Positions 26,469-34,521 of a stretch of DNA of 64,000 nt are shown piece by piece; the stretch's first letter is position 1; each line of letters begins with the position of its first letter. Origin of the DNA: Burkholderiaceae bacterium (GTDB taxonomy: Bacteria > Pseudomonadota > Gammaproteobacteria > Burkholderiales > Burkholderiaceae_E); NCBI GenBank assembly GCA_024235875.1, contig JACKLP010000006.1, positions 158,063 to 222,062 on the forward strand. Reading direction: 5' to 3'. Below the pieces are notes generated by a model. It made no database searches. It was not told where the DNA came from and saw only the letters and a program-made list of their open reading frames with translations. The translations under genes and the position numbers were made by a program.

Positions 26469-26540
26469 TCGTGTTTCTCCTTCGATCGCCGTCCGCGGTG
26501 CCCGATCGGGCACCCGGGCGGATCATCATGGCAGCCCGGA

Positions 26541-27191
26541 TCAGGCCGGGCGGCCGCCGTCGAGTTCGTCCTGGAGCTTCTTGAGCGCGTCCCAGTCGCC
26601 GCTGGCGGCCAGGCCGGCCTGCTGCGGCCAGGTGGTCGGATCGTGCGACGCGAAGCGCGAGCCGGCCGCAGCCAGCAACTCCTTGAGCCGCTCGACCGGG
26701 GTCTGCGCGAGCTGTGCGAAGGTGAGGATGCCCGCATCATGGAAGACTTGGCAGATCTTCGGGCCGATCCCCTCGACCTTGGTCAGGTCGTCGCGCTCGC
26801 CGGCCGGCGCCGCGGCGGCGACCGCCGTCGCTGCGGTCGCTGTCGCCACCGCACCGGCATCGGCGCTGGCTTCTCCGATCGCGGACGCGATGCGGCTGAC
26901 GAAGATCTCGGTGAAGCGCTGGCGATGGCCCTGCGTCTTGCGATAGTGCTTGCGACGACGCATCTTGAAGATGCGAACCTTCGGATGCTGCCCGTGGGAA
27001 AGCACCGTTGCCGAAACCGTCGCCCCGTCCACCAGCGGGGCGCCAATGGCGACCTGCTCGCCATTGCCGACCGCCAGCACCTGGTCGATCGTGATTTCAG
27101 CTCCGATGTCCGCCGGCATCTGTTCTATTTTCAATTTGTCGCCGGCTGCAACCTTGTACTGCTTGCCGCCGGTTTTTATGACCGCGTACAT
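26541..27191 (-). CDS. rplU: 50S ribosomal protein L21 with C-terminal helix-hairpin-helix extension
   Basis: Residues 1-103 are a complete L21 (MYAVIKTGGKQYKVAAGD, then SHGQHPKVRIFKMRRRKHYRK near 67-87), an early-assembly 50S protein. Typical betaproteobacterial L21 ends at about 103 residues; here the frame continues to 216. A 25-residue Ala-rich linker leads to DDLTKVEGIGPKICQVFHDA (about 137-156), a helix-hairpin-helix motif, and a TWPQQAGLAASGDWDALKKL tail (about 190-209). Such HhH extensions occur on L21 or as stand-alone proteins in other phyla (recalled family knowledge). There is no stop or frameshift between the parts. Preceded by a good sigma-70 promoter and a 200-base leader. Confidence 0.93.
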   Translation of the reverse strand: MYAVIKTGGKQYKVAAGDKLKIEQMPADIGAEITIDQVLAVGNGEQVAIGAPLVDGATVSATVLSHGQHPKVRIFKMRRRKHYRKTQGHRQRFTEIFVSRIASAIGEASADAGAVATATAATAVAAAAPAGERDDLTKVEGIGPKICQVFHDAGILTFAQLAQTPVERLKELLAAAGSRFASHDPTTWPQQAGLAASGDWDALKKLQDELDGGRPA

Positions 27192-27348
27192 GGAGAAGAA
27201 CCTCTGGTTGATGTTGGCCTGCCGCCCCGAGGCGCCAGCCACTGCGGCTGGACCACCGCCCCGCCCGCCAGAGCGCCCGCGTGCGCATCTGTACACCCAC
27301 ATACAGAGCGGCACGACAAGCGCGCCCAAGGGCAAGGCGCCCGCCCAG

Positions 27349-27377
27349 GCCTTGACTGCCACCCAAGCCTTGACTGC
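27349..27377. repeat. 18-bp-spaced direct repeat in the rplU leader
   Basis: GCCTTGACTGC occurs at 27349-27359 and again at 27367-27377, an 18-bp period. It lies 14-42 bases after the predicted rplU transcription start, so in the L21 mRNA leader it reads GCAGTCAAGGC twice. On the plus strand it contains TTGACT, but no -10 follows at proper spacing for ispB. Role unknown. Confidence 0.45.
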
Positions 27378-27398
27378 AACAGGCGCAAGGAACCCGAA

Positions 27399-27427
27399 AT
27401 GATAGCATCGCGCAATTTGGCCGACAA
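27399..27427 (-). promoter_or_regulatory. Predicted sigma-70 promoter of rplU-rpmA; 365-bp divergent region
   Basis: On the minus strand TTGTCG (27427-27422) and TATCAT (27404-27399) are 17 bases apart, close to consensus. Transcription would begin near 27391, giving a leader of about 200 bases before the L21 start at 27191. The intergenic region 27192-27556 is the longest gene-free stretch in the window; besides this promoter and an 18-bp-spaced repeat it holds a TAAAAT box at 27539-27544 just before ispB, but no convincing -35 for it. Confidence 0.6.
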
Positions 27428-27556
27428 GCAGGCGAGCCGCAGTGCCCTGCGCCGGCCGGAGCCAAGGTCCACGGCCCGCGTCCGATGTCGCCGCCCTGGC
27501 CCGATTCGTCGATCGGCCCCAGAGCCGGGTGGAACGGATAAAATTCGCCGACTCTC

Positions 27557-28540
<984 letters not shown>

Positions 28541-28563
28541 AACGGGGCGCGACGTTCGGGTGT

Positions 28564-28640
28564 CGGGGTGTAGCTTAGCCTGGTAGAGCGCTACGTTCGG
28601 GACGTAGAGGCCGGAGGTTCGAATCCTCTCACCCCGACCA
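28564..28640 (+). tRNA. tRNA-Pro (anticodon CGG)
   Basis: A 77-base cloverleaf: acceptor CGGGGTG/CACCCCG, D-arm with AGCCTGGTAGAGC, anticodon stem CTACG/CGTAG around loop TTCGGGA giving anticodon CGG, T-arm with GGTTCGAAT, and an encoded CCA end. It reads CCG proline codons, which are frequent in this GC-rich genome. It stands 23 bases after ispB and may share its transcript. Confidence 0.98.
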
Positions 28641-28712
28641 GATTCTCCCGCGTAATAGCATTGTCGACCGTCTACGTTGTCGACCGTCTGGCGGTCTGTC
28701 CTGCGTGCCGAT

Positions 28713-30032
28713 TCAGCGCACGAAATGTACCCGATCGAATTGCTTGCGCCAGGCGGCGACCTCGGCGGCGAGCCTGTGCGGATACTCGCTTCGTAGCGCG
28801 GACGCGATCAGGCCGGCCAGTCGCGGCATATCGGCCACCGTCATGCCCCAGCGAACGATCTCGGGCGTGCCCAGCCGCAGTCCATTGAGATCCCCATCGA
28901 CCGGGGGGCGTGGCAGGCCGATGCCACAGGCCAGGAAACCGCCCTGGCGCAAGTGCTTCGAGGCCGCCTGGCCGCCGCCGAAGGGCGCTGCCTCGATCGC
29001 GAACTGGTGCGAGGCGGTGGCGCCACGCGAACCCCGATGGACTGGCAGCCCGGCTTCTTGCAGTGCGGCCGCCAGTGCCTGCGCACAATCCACCATCGCC
29101 TGCCCGTAGGCCGCGCCGACGGCCTTCCAGTCCATCAGCGTGAGCGCCAGCGCCGCGGTCTTGCCGGCGTCGAAATTGGCGGTCATGCCGGGAAAGGCGA
29201 TCTCGTCGAGGCGCCGGGCCAGCGCGGCGTCTCGCGTCACGACGAGCCCTCCGGCCGGTCCGCCGAGGCTCTTGTAGGTACTCATCGTCATGAGGTCGGC
29301 GCCTTCGTCGAGCGGGTTGGTCCAGACCCTCGAGGCGATCATCCCGCACTGGTGGGCGGCATCGAACATCAGCCGGGCGCCGAACCGATCACAGATCTCG
29401 CGCACCGCCCGAACCGGATGCGGATACAGGTTCAGGCTGCCACCGAGCGTGACCAGGCTCGGCCGCTCGCGTTCGACCAGGTCGGCCAGTGCATCGACAT
29501 CGACGGTGAAGCCGTCCGGGTCGATCGGGGCGTCCAGGGTCCGAAGACCATAGAGCCCCGCACAACCGGCCGCATGATGGGTGACGTGGCCGCCGATGGT
29601 CGACGGCGGCGCGACGATGGTGTCGCCGGGCTTGGTCAGCGCCATGAACGCATACAGGTTCGCCAACGCCCCCGAGCCCACCCGGACCTCCGCGAAATCG
29701 GCATCGAAGACTTCGGCCGCCAGTTCGGCGGCCAGCACCTCGATTTGCTCCATCGCCTCGAGGCCGGTCTCGTACTTGTCGCCCGGATAGCCGAGCGAGG
29801 GTCTTGTGCCGAGGCTGCTGGCCAGCAAGGCCTCGGCGCGCGGGTTCATCACGTTGGTGGCCGGATTCAGGTTGAAGCACTGGCGCGCATGGATGTCCTC
29901 GTGCTGCCCGACCAGTTCATGAAGGCGTCGGTCGAGTGCCGACAGGCCTGCGCCGGAGAACTCGGCCGCCAGGCGGCCGACATATTGCTCGCTCGCAAGG
30001 GGTACCCAGTCGCGCGGTTTCAGTCTGCTCAT
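28713..30032 (-). CDS. Serine hydroxymethyltransferase-like PLP enzyme
   Basis: PLP enzyme of the SHMT (GlyA) superfamily, 439 residues. It keeps NLNPATNVMNPRAEALLASS (about 53-72), GYPGDKYETG (about 81-90), SGALANLYAFMAL (about 119), MFDAAHQCGMIA (about 221) and a PLP lysine (K254) in MSTYKSLGGPAGG. True SHMT has THKTLRGPR(G/S)G at that point; here His is Tyr and Arg is replaced, so folate-dependent serine/glycine exchange is not certain and a 2-methylserine-type, threonine/allothreonine aldolase or other beta-hydroxy amino acid activity is possible. ATG 30032 follows GGAG. Convergent with tRNA-Pro; MDR gene lies 60 bases upstream on the same strand. Confidence 0.82.
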   Translation of the reverse strand: MSRLKPRDWVPLASEQYVGRLAAEFSGAGLSALDRRLHELVGQHEDIHARQCFNLNPATNVMNPRAEALLASSLGTRPSLGYPGDKYETGLEAMEQIEVLAAELAAEVFDADFAEVRVGSGALANLYAFMALTKPGDTIVAPPSTIGGHVTHHAAGCAGLYGLRTLDAPIDPDGFTVDVDALADLVERERPSLVTLGGSLNLYPHPVRAVREICDRFGARLMFDAAHQCGMIASRVWTNPLDEGADLMTMSTYKSLGGPAGGLVVTRDAALARRLDEIAFPGMTANFDAGKTAALALTLMDWKAVGAAYGQAMVDCAQALAAALQEAGLPVHRGSRGATASHQFAIEAAPFGGGQAASKHLRQGGFLACGIGLPRPPVDGDLNGLRLGTPEIVRWGMTVADMPRLAGLIASALRSEYPHRLAAEVAAWRKQFDRVHFVR

Positions 30033-30092
30033 GCCCGGACTCCGATGGCGGGAACGGTTTGGCGTCGCAACGATCGCCTGGCTTGGCCAGGC

Positions 30093-31106
30093 TCAGTCGG
30101 CGATCCGGATCAGGCGCCGGCCGAGATTCTCGCCGCGATACAGGCCCGCGATCGCGCCGGGCGCCTGTTCGATTCCGTCGAGGATCTCCTCGCGATGCCG
30201 GATCTGTCCGTTGCGCAGCCAGGCCGACAGGACCGCGCGCCCCTCGGCGTATCGATCGGCATAGTCGAACACCAGGATGCCGCGCATCTGTGCCCGCTTG
30301 ACCAGCAGGTGCCGCTCGACACGCGGCCCCGCCGGAATCGGATCCCAGTTCGCAATCGATGCGGTACCGCAGATCACGACCCGGGCGCCGACGTTGAGGT
30401 GGCGCATCACCGCATCGCTGATCGGACCGCTGGTGTTGTCGAAGTAGACATCGACCCCATCGGGGCAGGCACTCGCGAGCGCCGCCTCGAAGCCCGCGGC
30501 CTTGTAGTCGATCGCGGCGTCATAGCGAAACTCCTGCTCACACAGCGCCGCCTTCACGGGCCCACCGGCGATCCCGACGGTACGGCAGCCCTTGATCTTC
30601 GCGATCTGGCCGACGCAGGAGCCGACCGCACCGGCAGCCGTCGACACCACCACCGTCTCGCCGGCCTTGGGTCGACCGGCATCGGTGAGGCCGAAGTATG
30701 CAGTCAGCCCGTTGAGCCCGAGCACGCCGAGCCAGGCCGACAACGGATGCTCGCTGACATCCACCTTGTGGTCGACCAGATCGGCATCGACCACTGCATG
30801 GTCCTGCCAGCCGAACATCCCGGTCACGAGGTCGCCGGGGGCGAAGCGGTCGCTTTGCGAGACCTCGACGCGGCCGGCCGCGATCGAGCGCATCACCTCG
30901 CCCACCCCGACCGGCTTGGAATAGTTGCCGATCGCATTGACCCAGCCGCGCATCGCGGGCTCGACCGATAGCAGCAGATTGCGCACGCGGACCTGGCCGG
31001 GGCCCGGTTCGGCGACCGCCCGCTCGACGATCTCGAAGTGCTCGGCCTGGGGAATGCCGACCGGACGCGATTTCAGCAGTACCTGGCGATTGACCGTCTC
31101 GGACAT
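30093..31106 (-). CDS. NADP-dependent MDR oxidoreductase (CurA/leukotriene-B4 dehydrogenase-like)
   Basis: Zinc-independent medium-chain dehydrogenase/reductase, 337 residues. It has the subgroup's MRGWVNAIGNY segment (about 52-62), the LGLNGLTAYFGL helix (about 131-142) and the cofactor motif STAAGAVGSCVGQIAK (about 157-172), then VDVYFDNTSG (about 229). Members reduce alpha,beta-unsaturated ketones or aldehydes with NADPH. ATG 31106 has GGAGGG nine bases upstream; the frame extends to 31379 but without a start signal. Divergent from the RraA-like gene; upstream of the SHMT-like gene on the same strand, with a 60-base gap. Confidence 0.9.
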   Translation of the reverse strand: MSETVNRQVLLKSRPVGIPQAEHFEIVERAVAEPGPGQVRVRNLLLSVEPAMRGWVNAIGNYSKPVGVGEVMRSIAAGRVEVSQSDRFAPGDLVTGMFGWQDHAVVDADLVDHKVDVSEHPLSAWLGVLGLNGLTAYFGLTDAGRPKAGETVVVSTAAGAVGSCVGQIAKIKGCRTVGIAGGPVKAALCEQEFRYDAAIDYKAAGFEAALASACPDGVDVYFDNTSGPISDAVMRHLNVGARVVICGTASIANWDPIPAGPRVERHLLVKRAQMRGILVFDYADRYAEGRAVLSAWLRNGQIRHREEILDGIEQAPGAIAGLYRGENLGRRLIRIAD

Positions 31107-31309
31107 GGGAATCACCCTCCGCGAAAGACCATGGGACGAAGCCGCGGGCAGTTTAGCGGTCGCGACACCGGATGCGCGAGCGAGCGAGTCGCTCGCCGGA
31201 ACGCCGGGGCAGGCGGCTGCTGTAGCATCGCCAGCGACCCGGCGTCGGCGTGGCTGCGAATCGGTAGCGCCGTGCGACGAGACCGAACAACTCGACAGGA
31301 GAGCCACCG

Positions 31310-31957
31310 ATGATCGATGAAGCACCGCCGATTCGAATCGCGACGGACCTGGCGCGCCCCACGCCCGAAGAGGTCGCATTGTTTCGCGACGTGCAGACCG
31401 GCGTCGCGGTCGACGCGCTCGGTGGTCGCGGGGCGCTCGACCACCAGGTCAAGCCGCTGTTCGCCGACCAGAGCATCCTGTGCGGCGTGGCACTGACCTG
31501 CGACGCGGGGGCAGCCGACAACCTGGCCGTCACGGCCGCACTGACCGTGGCGCGCGAGGGCGACGTGATCGTCGCTGCGGCCGGCGGCCACATGGGCTGC
31601 GCGGTGGTCGGCGACCTGGTCATGGGGATGATGCGCAACAACGGGGTCATCGGCTTCGTGACCGACGGCTGCGTGCGCGATACGCGCGGCATCCGCGGCG
31701 TCGGCCTGCCCTGCTTCGCCAGCGGCGTCAGCCCGAACTCGCCGGCCCGAAACGGACCGGGCACGGTCGGCGAGCCGATCGTCGTGGGCGGCGTGACGGT
31801 ATGCACGGGCGACCTGATCGTCGCCGACGAAGATGGCGTGGTGGTGATTCCGCGCGCCCAGATCGGCAGCGCCGCCAAGCGGCTCGACATCGTGCGCCGC
31901 AACGAAGCAGCGCTCGAGGCCCGGGTAAAGGCGGGCTTGCGTCAGTTCGATCGCTGA
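31310..31957 (+). CDS. RraA family protein (HMG/CHA aldolase-like)
   Basis: A 215-residue member of the RraA/dimethylmenaquinone-methyltransferase-like fold. Visible: GVAVDALGGRGAL near the N-terminus, AGGHMGCAVVGDLV (about 90-103) and VTDGCVRDTRGI (about 120-131), whose Arg-Asp pair binds the divalent metal and pyruvate moiety in 4-hydroxy-4-methyl-2-oxoglutarate/4-carboxy-4-hydroxy-2-oxoadipate aldolases. It is thus more likely a class II pyruvate aldolase or oxaloacetate decarboxylase than an RNase E inhibitor (inference). ATG 31310 follows ACAGGAGA. Convergent overlap of 16 bases with the SulP gene. Confidence 0.87.
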   Translation: MIDEAPPIRIATDLARPTPEEVALFRDVQTGVAVDALGGRGALDHQVKPLFADQSILCGVALTCDAGAADNLAVTAALTVAREGDVIVAAAGGHMGCAVVGDLVMGMMRNNGVIGFVTDGCVRDTRGIRGVGLPCFASGVSPNSPARNGPGTVGEPIVVGGVTVCTGDLIVADEDGVVVIPRAQIGSAAKRLDIVRRNEAALEARVKAGLRQFDR

Positions 31958-33690
31958 GCGCCGACGCCGTCGGCCGCATGCCGGGCATCGGTCGTGCTCG
32001 ATCCCAGTTCGGTGACCGCCTGGAAGTGGCTCAGGAAGACGCGGCCGCCGAAGCGATCGAGGAAGTCGGTGCGCCGCAAGCGGTCCATCACGGGGCCCTT
32101 CACTTCGGACAGGTGCAGGGTGATTCCGGCCTCGCGCAGGCGCATCACGATCGCATCCAGGCTCTCGAGTGCGCTGGCGTCGATCTCGTTGATGGCCGAG
32201 CACAACAAGATCACGTGCCTGAGCGCATCGCGCCCGGGAACGATCGCGTTGATCCGATCCTCGAGAAACCGGGCATTGGCGAAGTACAGGCTTTCATCGA
32301 CCCGCAGGCCCAGCAGCCGCGGGTCGACCTCGACCGGATGCCGGTCGACATTGCGAAAGTGCTCGGTGCCCGGCACGCGGCCGACCTCGGCAATGTGCGG
32401 TCGACTCGTCCGGAACAGATACAGCGCCAGCGACACGCCCACGCCCAGCACCAGGCCGACCTCGACGCCGAAGAGCAGCGTGCCGATCAGCGTGGCCGCG
32501 ATCGCCGCGAAATCCGCCTTCGCATAGGCCCAGGTCCGACGCAGGGCCGAGAGATCCACGAGCGAGAGGACCGCGACCACGATCGTGCCGGCCAGCGTCG
32601 CCTTGGGCAGGTAGTACAGGGCTGGCGTCAGGAACAGCGAGGCGCAAAGCAGGCCGACCGCCGTATAGGCGCCGGCCGCGGGCGTTCGTGCGCCGGCATC
32701 GAAGTTCACGACCGATCGCGAAAACCCGCCGGTGACCGGGAAACCGCCAGTCAGGCCGGCCGCGACATTGCTCGCCCCCAGGGCCACGAGTTCCTGGTCG
32801 GGGTCGACGCGCTGGCGCCGGCGCGCCGCCAGCGTCTGGCCGACCGAGACGGATTCCACGAATCCCACCACGCCGATCAGGAAGGCGGGCGCGGCCAGAC
32901 TCGCCCACAAGGCCGGATTCCAGGACGGCAGTGTCAGCGGCGGTATGCCACCGGGCACCTCGCCGACCACCCGGACGCCGCTGGCGTCGAGGTCCAGCGC
33001 CCAAACGGCCAGGGTGCTGGCAGCGATTGCGGCGACCGGCCCGGCGCGCGTCAAGAGGTCGGCCATCCGCGCGCCGAGCCCGATGCGCAGCAGCATCGGC
33101 TTGAGGCGCGAGCGGACCCAGAACAGGAACACGGTGGTACCGGCACCGATCGCGAGTGTCGGCAGGTGGCTTTGCGACAACCCCTGCGCGAGCGAGCCCG
33201 CCAGCGAGACCAGGTCGTGCCCGTGCGCATCGATGCCCAGGATGTGCTTGAGCTGCGCCGCGGCGATGATGATCGCGGACGCCGAGATGAAGCCCGAGAC
33301 GACCGGATGACTCAGGAAAGTGGCCAGAAAGCCCAGCCGCAAGACGCCCATGAGCAGCAGCATCAGGCCCGAGAGCAAGGCCAGCACCAGCGCCGCCTCG
33401 ACGTAGGGCGCGGAACCCGCCACGGCGACCTCGCCGGCCGCCGCCGCCGTCATCAGCGAGGCGACCGCCACCGGCCCGACCGCGAGCGACATGCTGGTAC
33501 CGAGCAACGCGTACACGACCAGCGGCGCGATGCTGGCATAGATGCCGACCTCGGCCGGAAGCCCGGCCAGCAACGCATAGGCGAGGCTCTGCGGGATCAG
33601 CATGATCGTCACGATGACCGCGGCGACCAGGTCGCTGGCCATCAGGTCGCGGTCGTAGCGGCGACCCCAGTCGAGGATGGGCAGGCGCAC
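31942..33690 (-). CDS. SulP family inorganic anion permease with STAS domain
   Basis: Inner-membrane transporter of 582 residues. The SulP core has PQSLAYALLAGLPAEVGIYA (about 33-52) and the sulfate-transporter region VGFVESVSVGQTLAAR (about 273-288); about 12 membrane segments end near residue 430. A C-terminal STAS domain (about 450-560) carries ILLCSAINEIDASALESLD. Substrate may be sulfate, bicarbonate or another anion. Start is GTG 33690, nine bases after the stop of the small Cx5R gene, so the two are probably one transcript. No SD is obvious, suggesting translational coupling. Confidence 0.92.
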   Translation of the reverse strand: MRLPILDWGRRYDRDLMASDLVAAVIVTIMLIPQSLAYALLAGLPAEVGIYASIAPLVVYALLGTSMSLAVGPVAVASLMTAAAAGEVAVAGSAPYVEAALVLALLSGLMLLLMGVLRLGFLATFLSHPVVSGFISASAIIIAAAQLKHILGIDAHGHDLVSLAGSLAQGLSQSHLPTLAIGAGTTVFLFWVRSRLKPMLLRIGLGARMADLLTRAGPVAAIAASTLAVWALDLDASGVRVVGEVPGGIPPLTLPSWNPALWASLAAPAFLIGVVGFVESVSVGQTLAARRRQRVDPDQELVALGASNVAAGLTGGFPVTGGFSRSVVNFDAGARTPAAGAYTAVGLLCASLFLTPALYYLPKATLAGTIVVAVLSLVDLSALRRTWAYAKADFAAIAATLIGTLLFGVEVGLVLGVGVSLALYLFRTSRPHIAEVGRVPGTEHFRNVDRHPVEVDPRLLGLRVDESLYFANARFLEDRINAIVPGRDALRHVILLCSAINEIDASALESLDAIVMRLREAGITLHLSEVKGPVMDRLRRTDFLDRFGGRVFLSHFQAVTELGSSTTDARHAADGVGAQRSN

Positions 33691-33699
33691 CGGGCGGGA

Positions 33700-34125
33700 T
33701 CAGGCCACCGGCGGGCCCGACAGCGCGGGCGCCATCTTCGAGAGGTCGTAGCCGGCGGCATGCGCACGCGCCAGAATCTCCGAGGCCGGCAAGTGCCCCA
33801 CCTGCGACAACGCCCACAACATGGTCGAGCGTGTGCCCGTGCGGCAATAGGCGAGCACCGGCCCCGGTGCCTCGCGCAGCATGTCGGCGAAGCCCCGGAC
33901 CTGCGCCACCGTGAACCGGCCGGCGACCACGGGCAGGAAGCGGACATTCATGCCCGCCTCGACCGCCGCTCGTTCGATCTCGGCAAACGGCGGCTGCCCG
34001 GCGACCTCGCCATCGGGCCGATTGCCGATCAGGGTGCGAAAGCCCAGCGTCGTGAGCGCCGGCACGTCGGCCGGGCTGATCTGGGCGGCGACCGAGAGTT
34101 GCTCGGTCAGCTTGCGTACGTCCAT
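33700..34125 (-). CDS. TIGR01244/DUF442 family Cx5R phosphatase-like or sulfurtransferase-linked protein
   Basis: Small cytosolic protein of 141 residues with the protein-tyrosine-phosphatase-like DUF442 fold. MDVRKLTEQLSVAAQISPAD and GFRTLIGNRPDGE are the typical N-terminal blocks, and the P-loop Cys is C94 in YCRTGTRS (Cx5R with R100). In other bacteria this domain stands alone or fused to a persulfide dioxygenase or rhodanese in sulfide-oxidation loci (family knowledge). Next to a SulP permease that context would fit sulfur metabolism, but no sulfide oxidase is present. ATG 34125 follows GGAAG. Only 25 bases after the NIPSNAP gene. Confidence 0.85.
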   Translation of the reverse strand: MDVRKLTEQLSVAAQISPADVPALTTLGFRTLIGNRPDGEVAGQPPFAEIERAAVEAGMNVRFLPVVAGRFTVAQVRGFADMLREAPGPVLAYCRTGTRSTMLWALSQVGHLPASEILARAHAAGYDLSKMAPALSGPPVA

Positions 34126-34150
34126 GGCTTCCGGGTGACCTTGCTGGGAT

Positions 34151-34474
34151 TCAGACCTGCGGCCCCCAGGGGGCGGCCATCATCAGCTTGTTCTGCTGGT
34201 TGCGAAGCATCGGGCGCAACTTGGCCGCGAAGGCCATGAAGTCGGTGTCGGCGAACACGCCGTCCCAGTGTCGCCGGCGGTCGGCATCGTCGTCGAACTT
34301 CCAGATGTGGATCAGCTGGTGCATCGCGCCGATGTCGCCCGTGAAATAGGCAACCAGCTTCGCATCGAAGCCACCCGCCTTCAAGGCCGGGAAGCCTTCG
34401 TCCCGGTACAGCCTTACGACTTCGCCCATCTTGCCGACGACCACGTCGTAGGTGCGCATTTCGTAGATCGCCAT
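34151..34474 (-). CDS. NIPSNAP family protein
   Basis: A 107-residue dimeric alpha-beta barrel protein of the NIPSNAP family. The N-terminal IYEMRTYDVVVGKM and the central MHQLIHIWKFDDDADRRRHW are diagnostic. Biochemical role is not known for bacterial members; they often sit beside catabolic genes. ATG 34474 follows GAGGAG. It lies between the IlvD/Edd dehydratase (47 bases upstream) and the DUF442 gene on the same strand, so an operon IlvD/Edd-NIPSNAP-DUF442-SulP is likely. Confidence 0.88.
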   Translation of the reverse strand: MAIYEMRTYDVVVGKMGEVVRLYRDEGFPALKAGGFDAKLVAYFTGDIGAMHQLIHIWKFDDDADRRRHWDGVFADTDFMAFAAKLRPMLRNQQNKLMMAAPWGPQV

Positions 34475-34521
34475 CTTTCACTCCTCGTGCTGGCAAATCG
34501 GCCCCGCCACCGGGACCGGAA

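Noticed and set aside
27352..27375. Two TTGACT hexamers as possible -35 elements for ispB.
   Set aside because: No -10-like hexamer lies 16-18 bases downstream of either; the repeats fit better as part of the rplU leader on the other strand.
31310..31957. Annotation as RNase E regulator RraA.
   Set aside because: The conserved Asp-Gly-Cys-Val-Arg-Asp site and catabolic surroundings fit the metal-dependent aldolase branch of the fold better.
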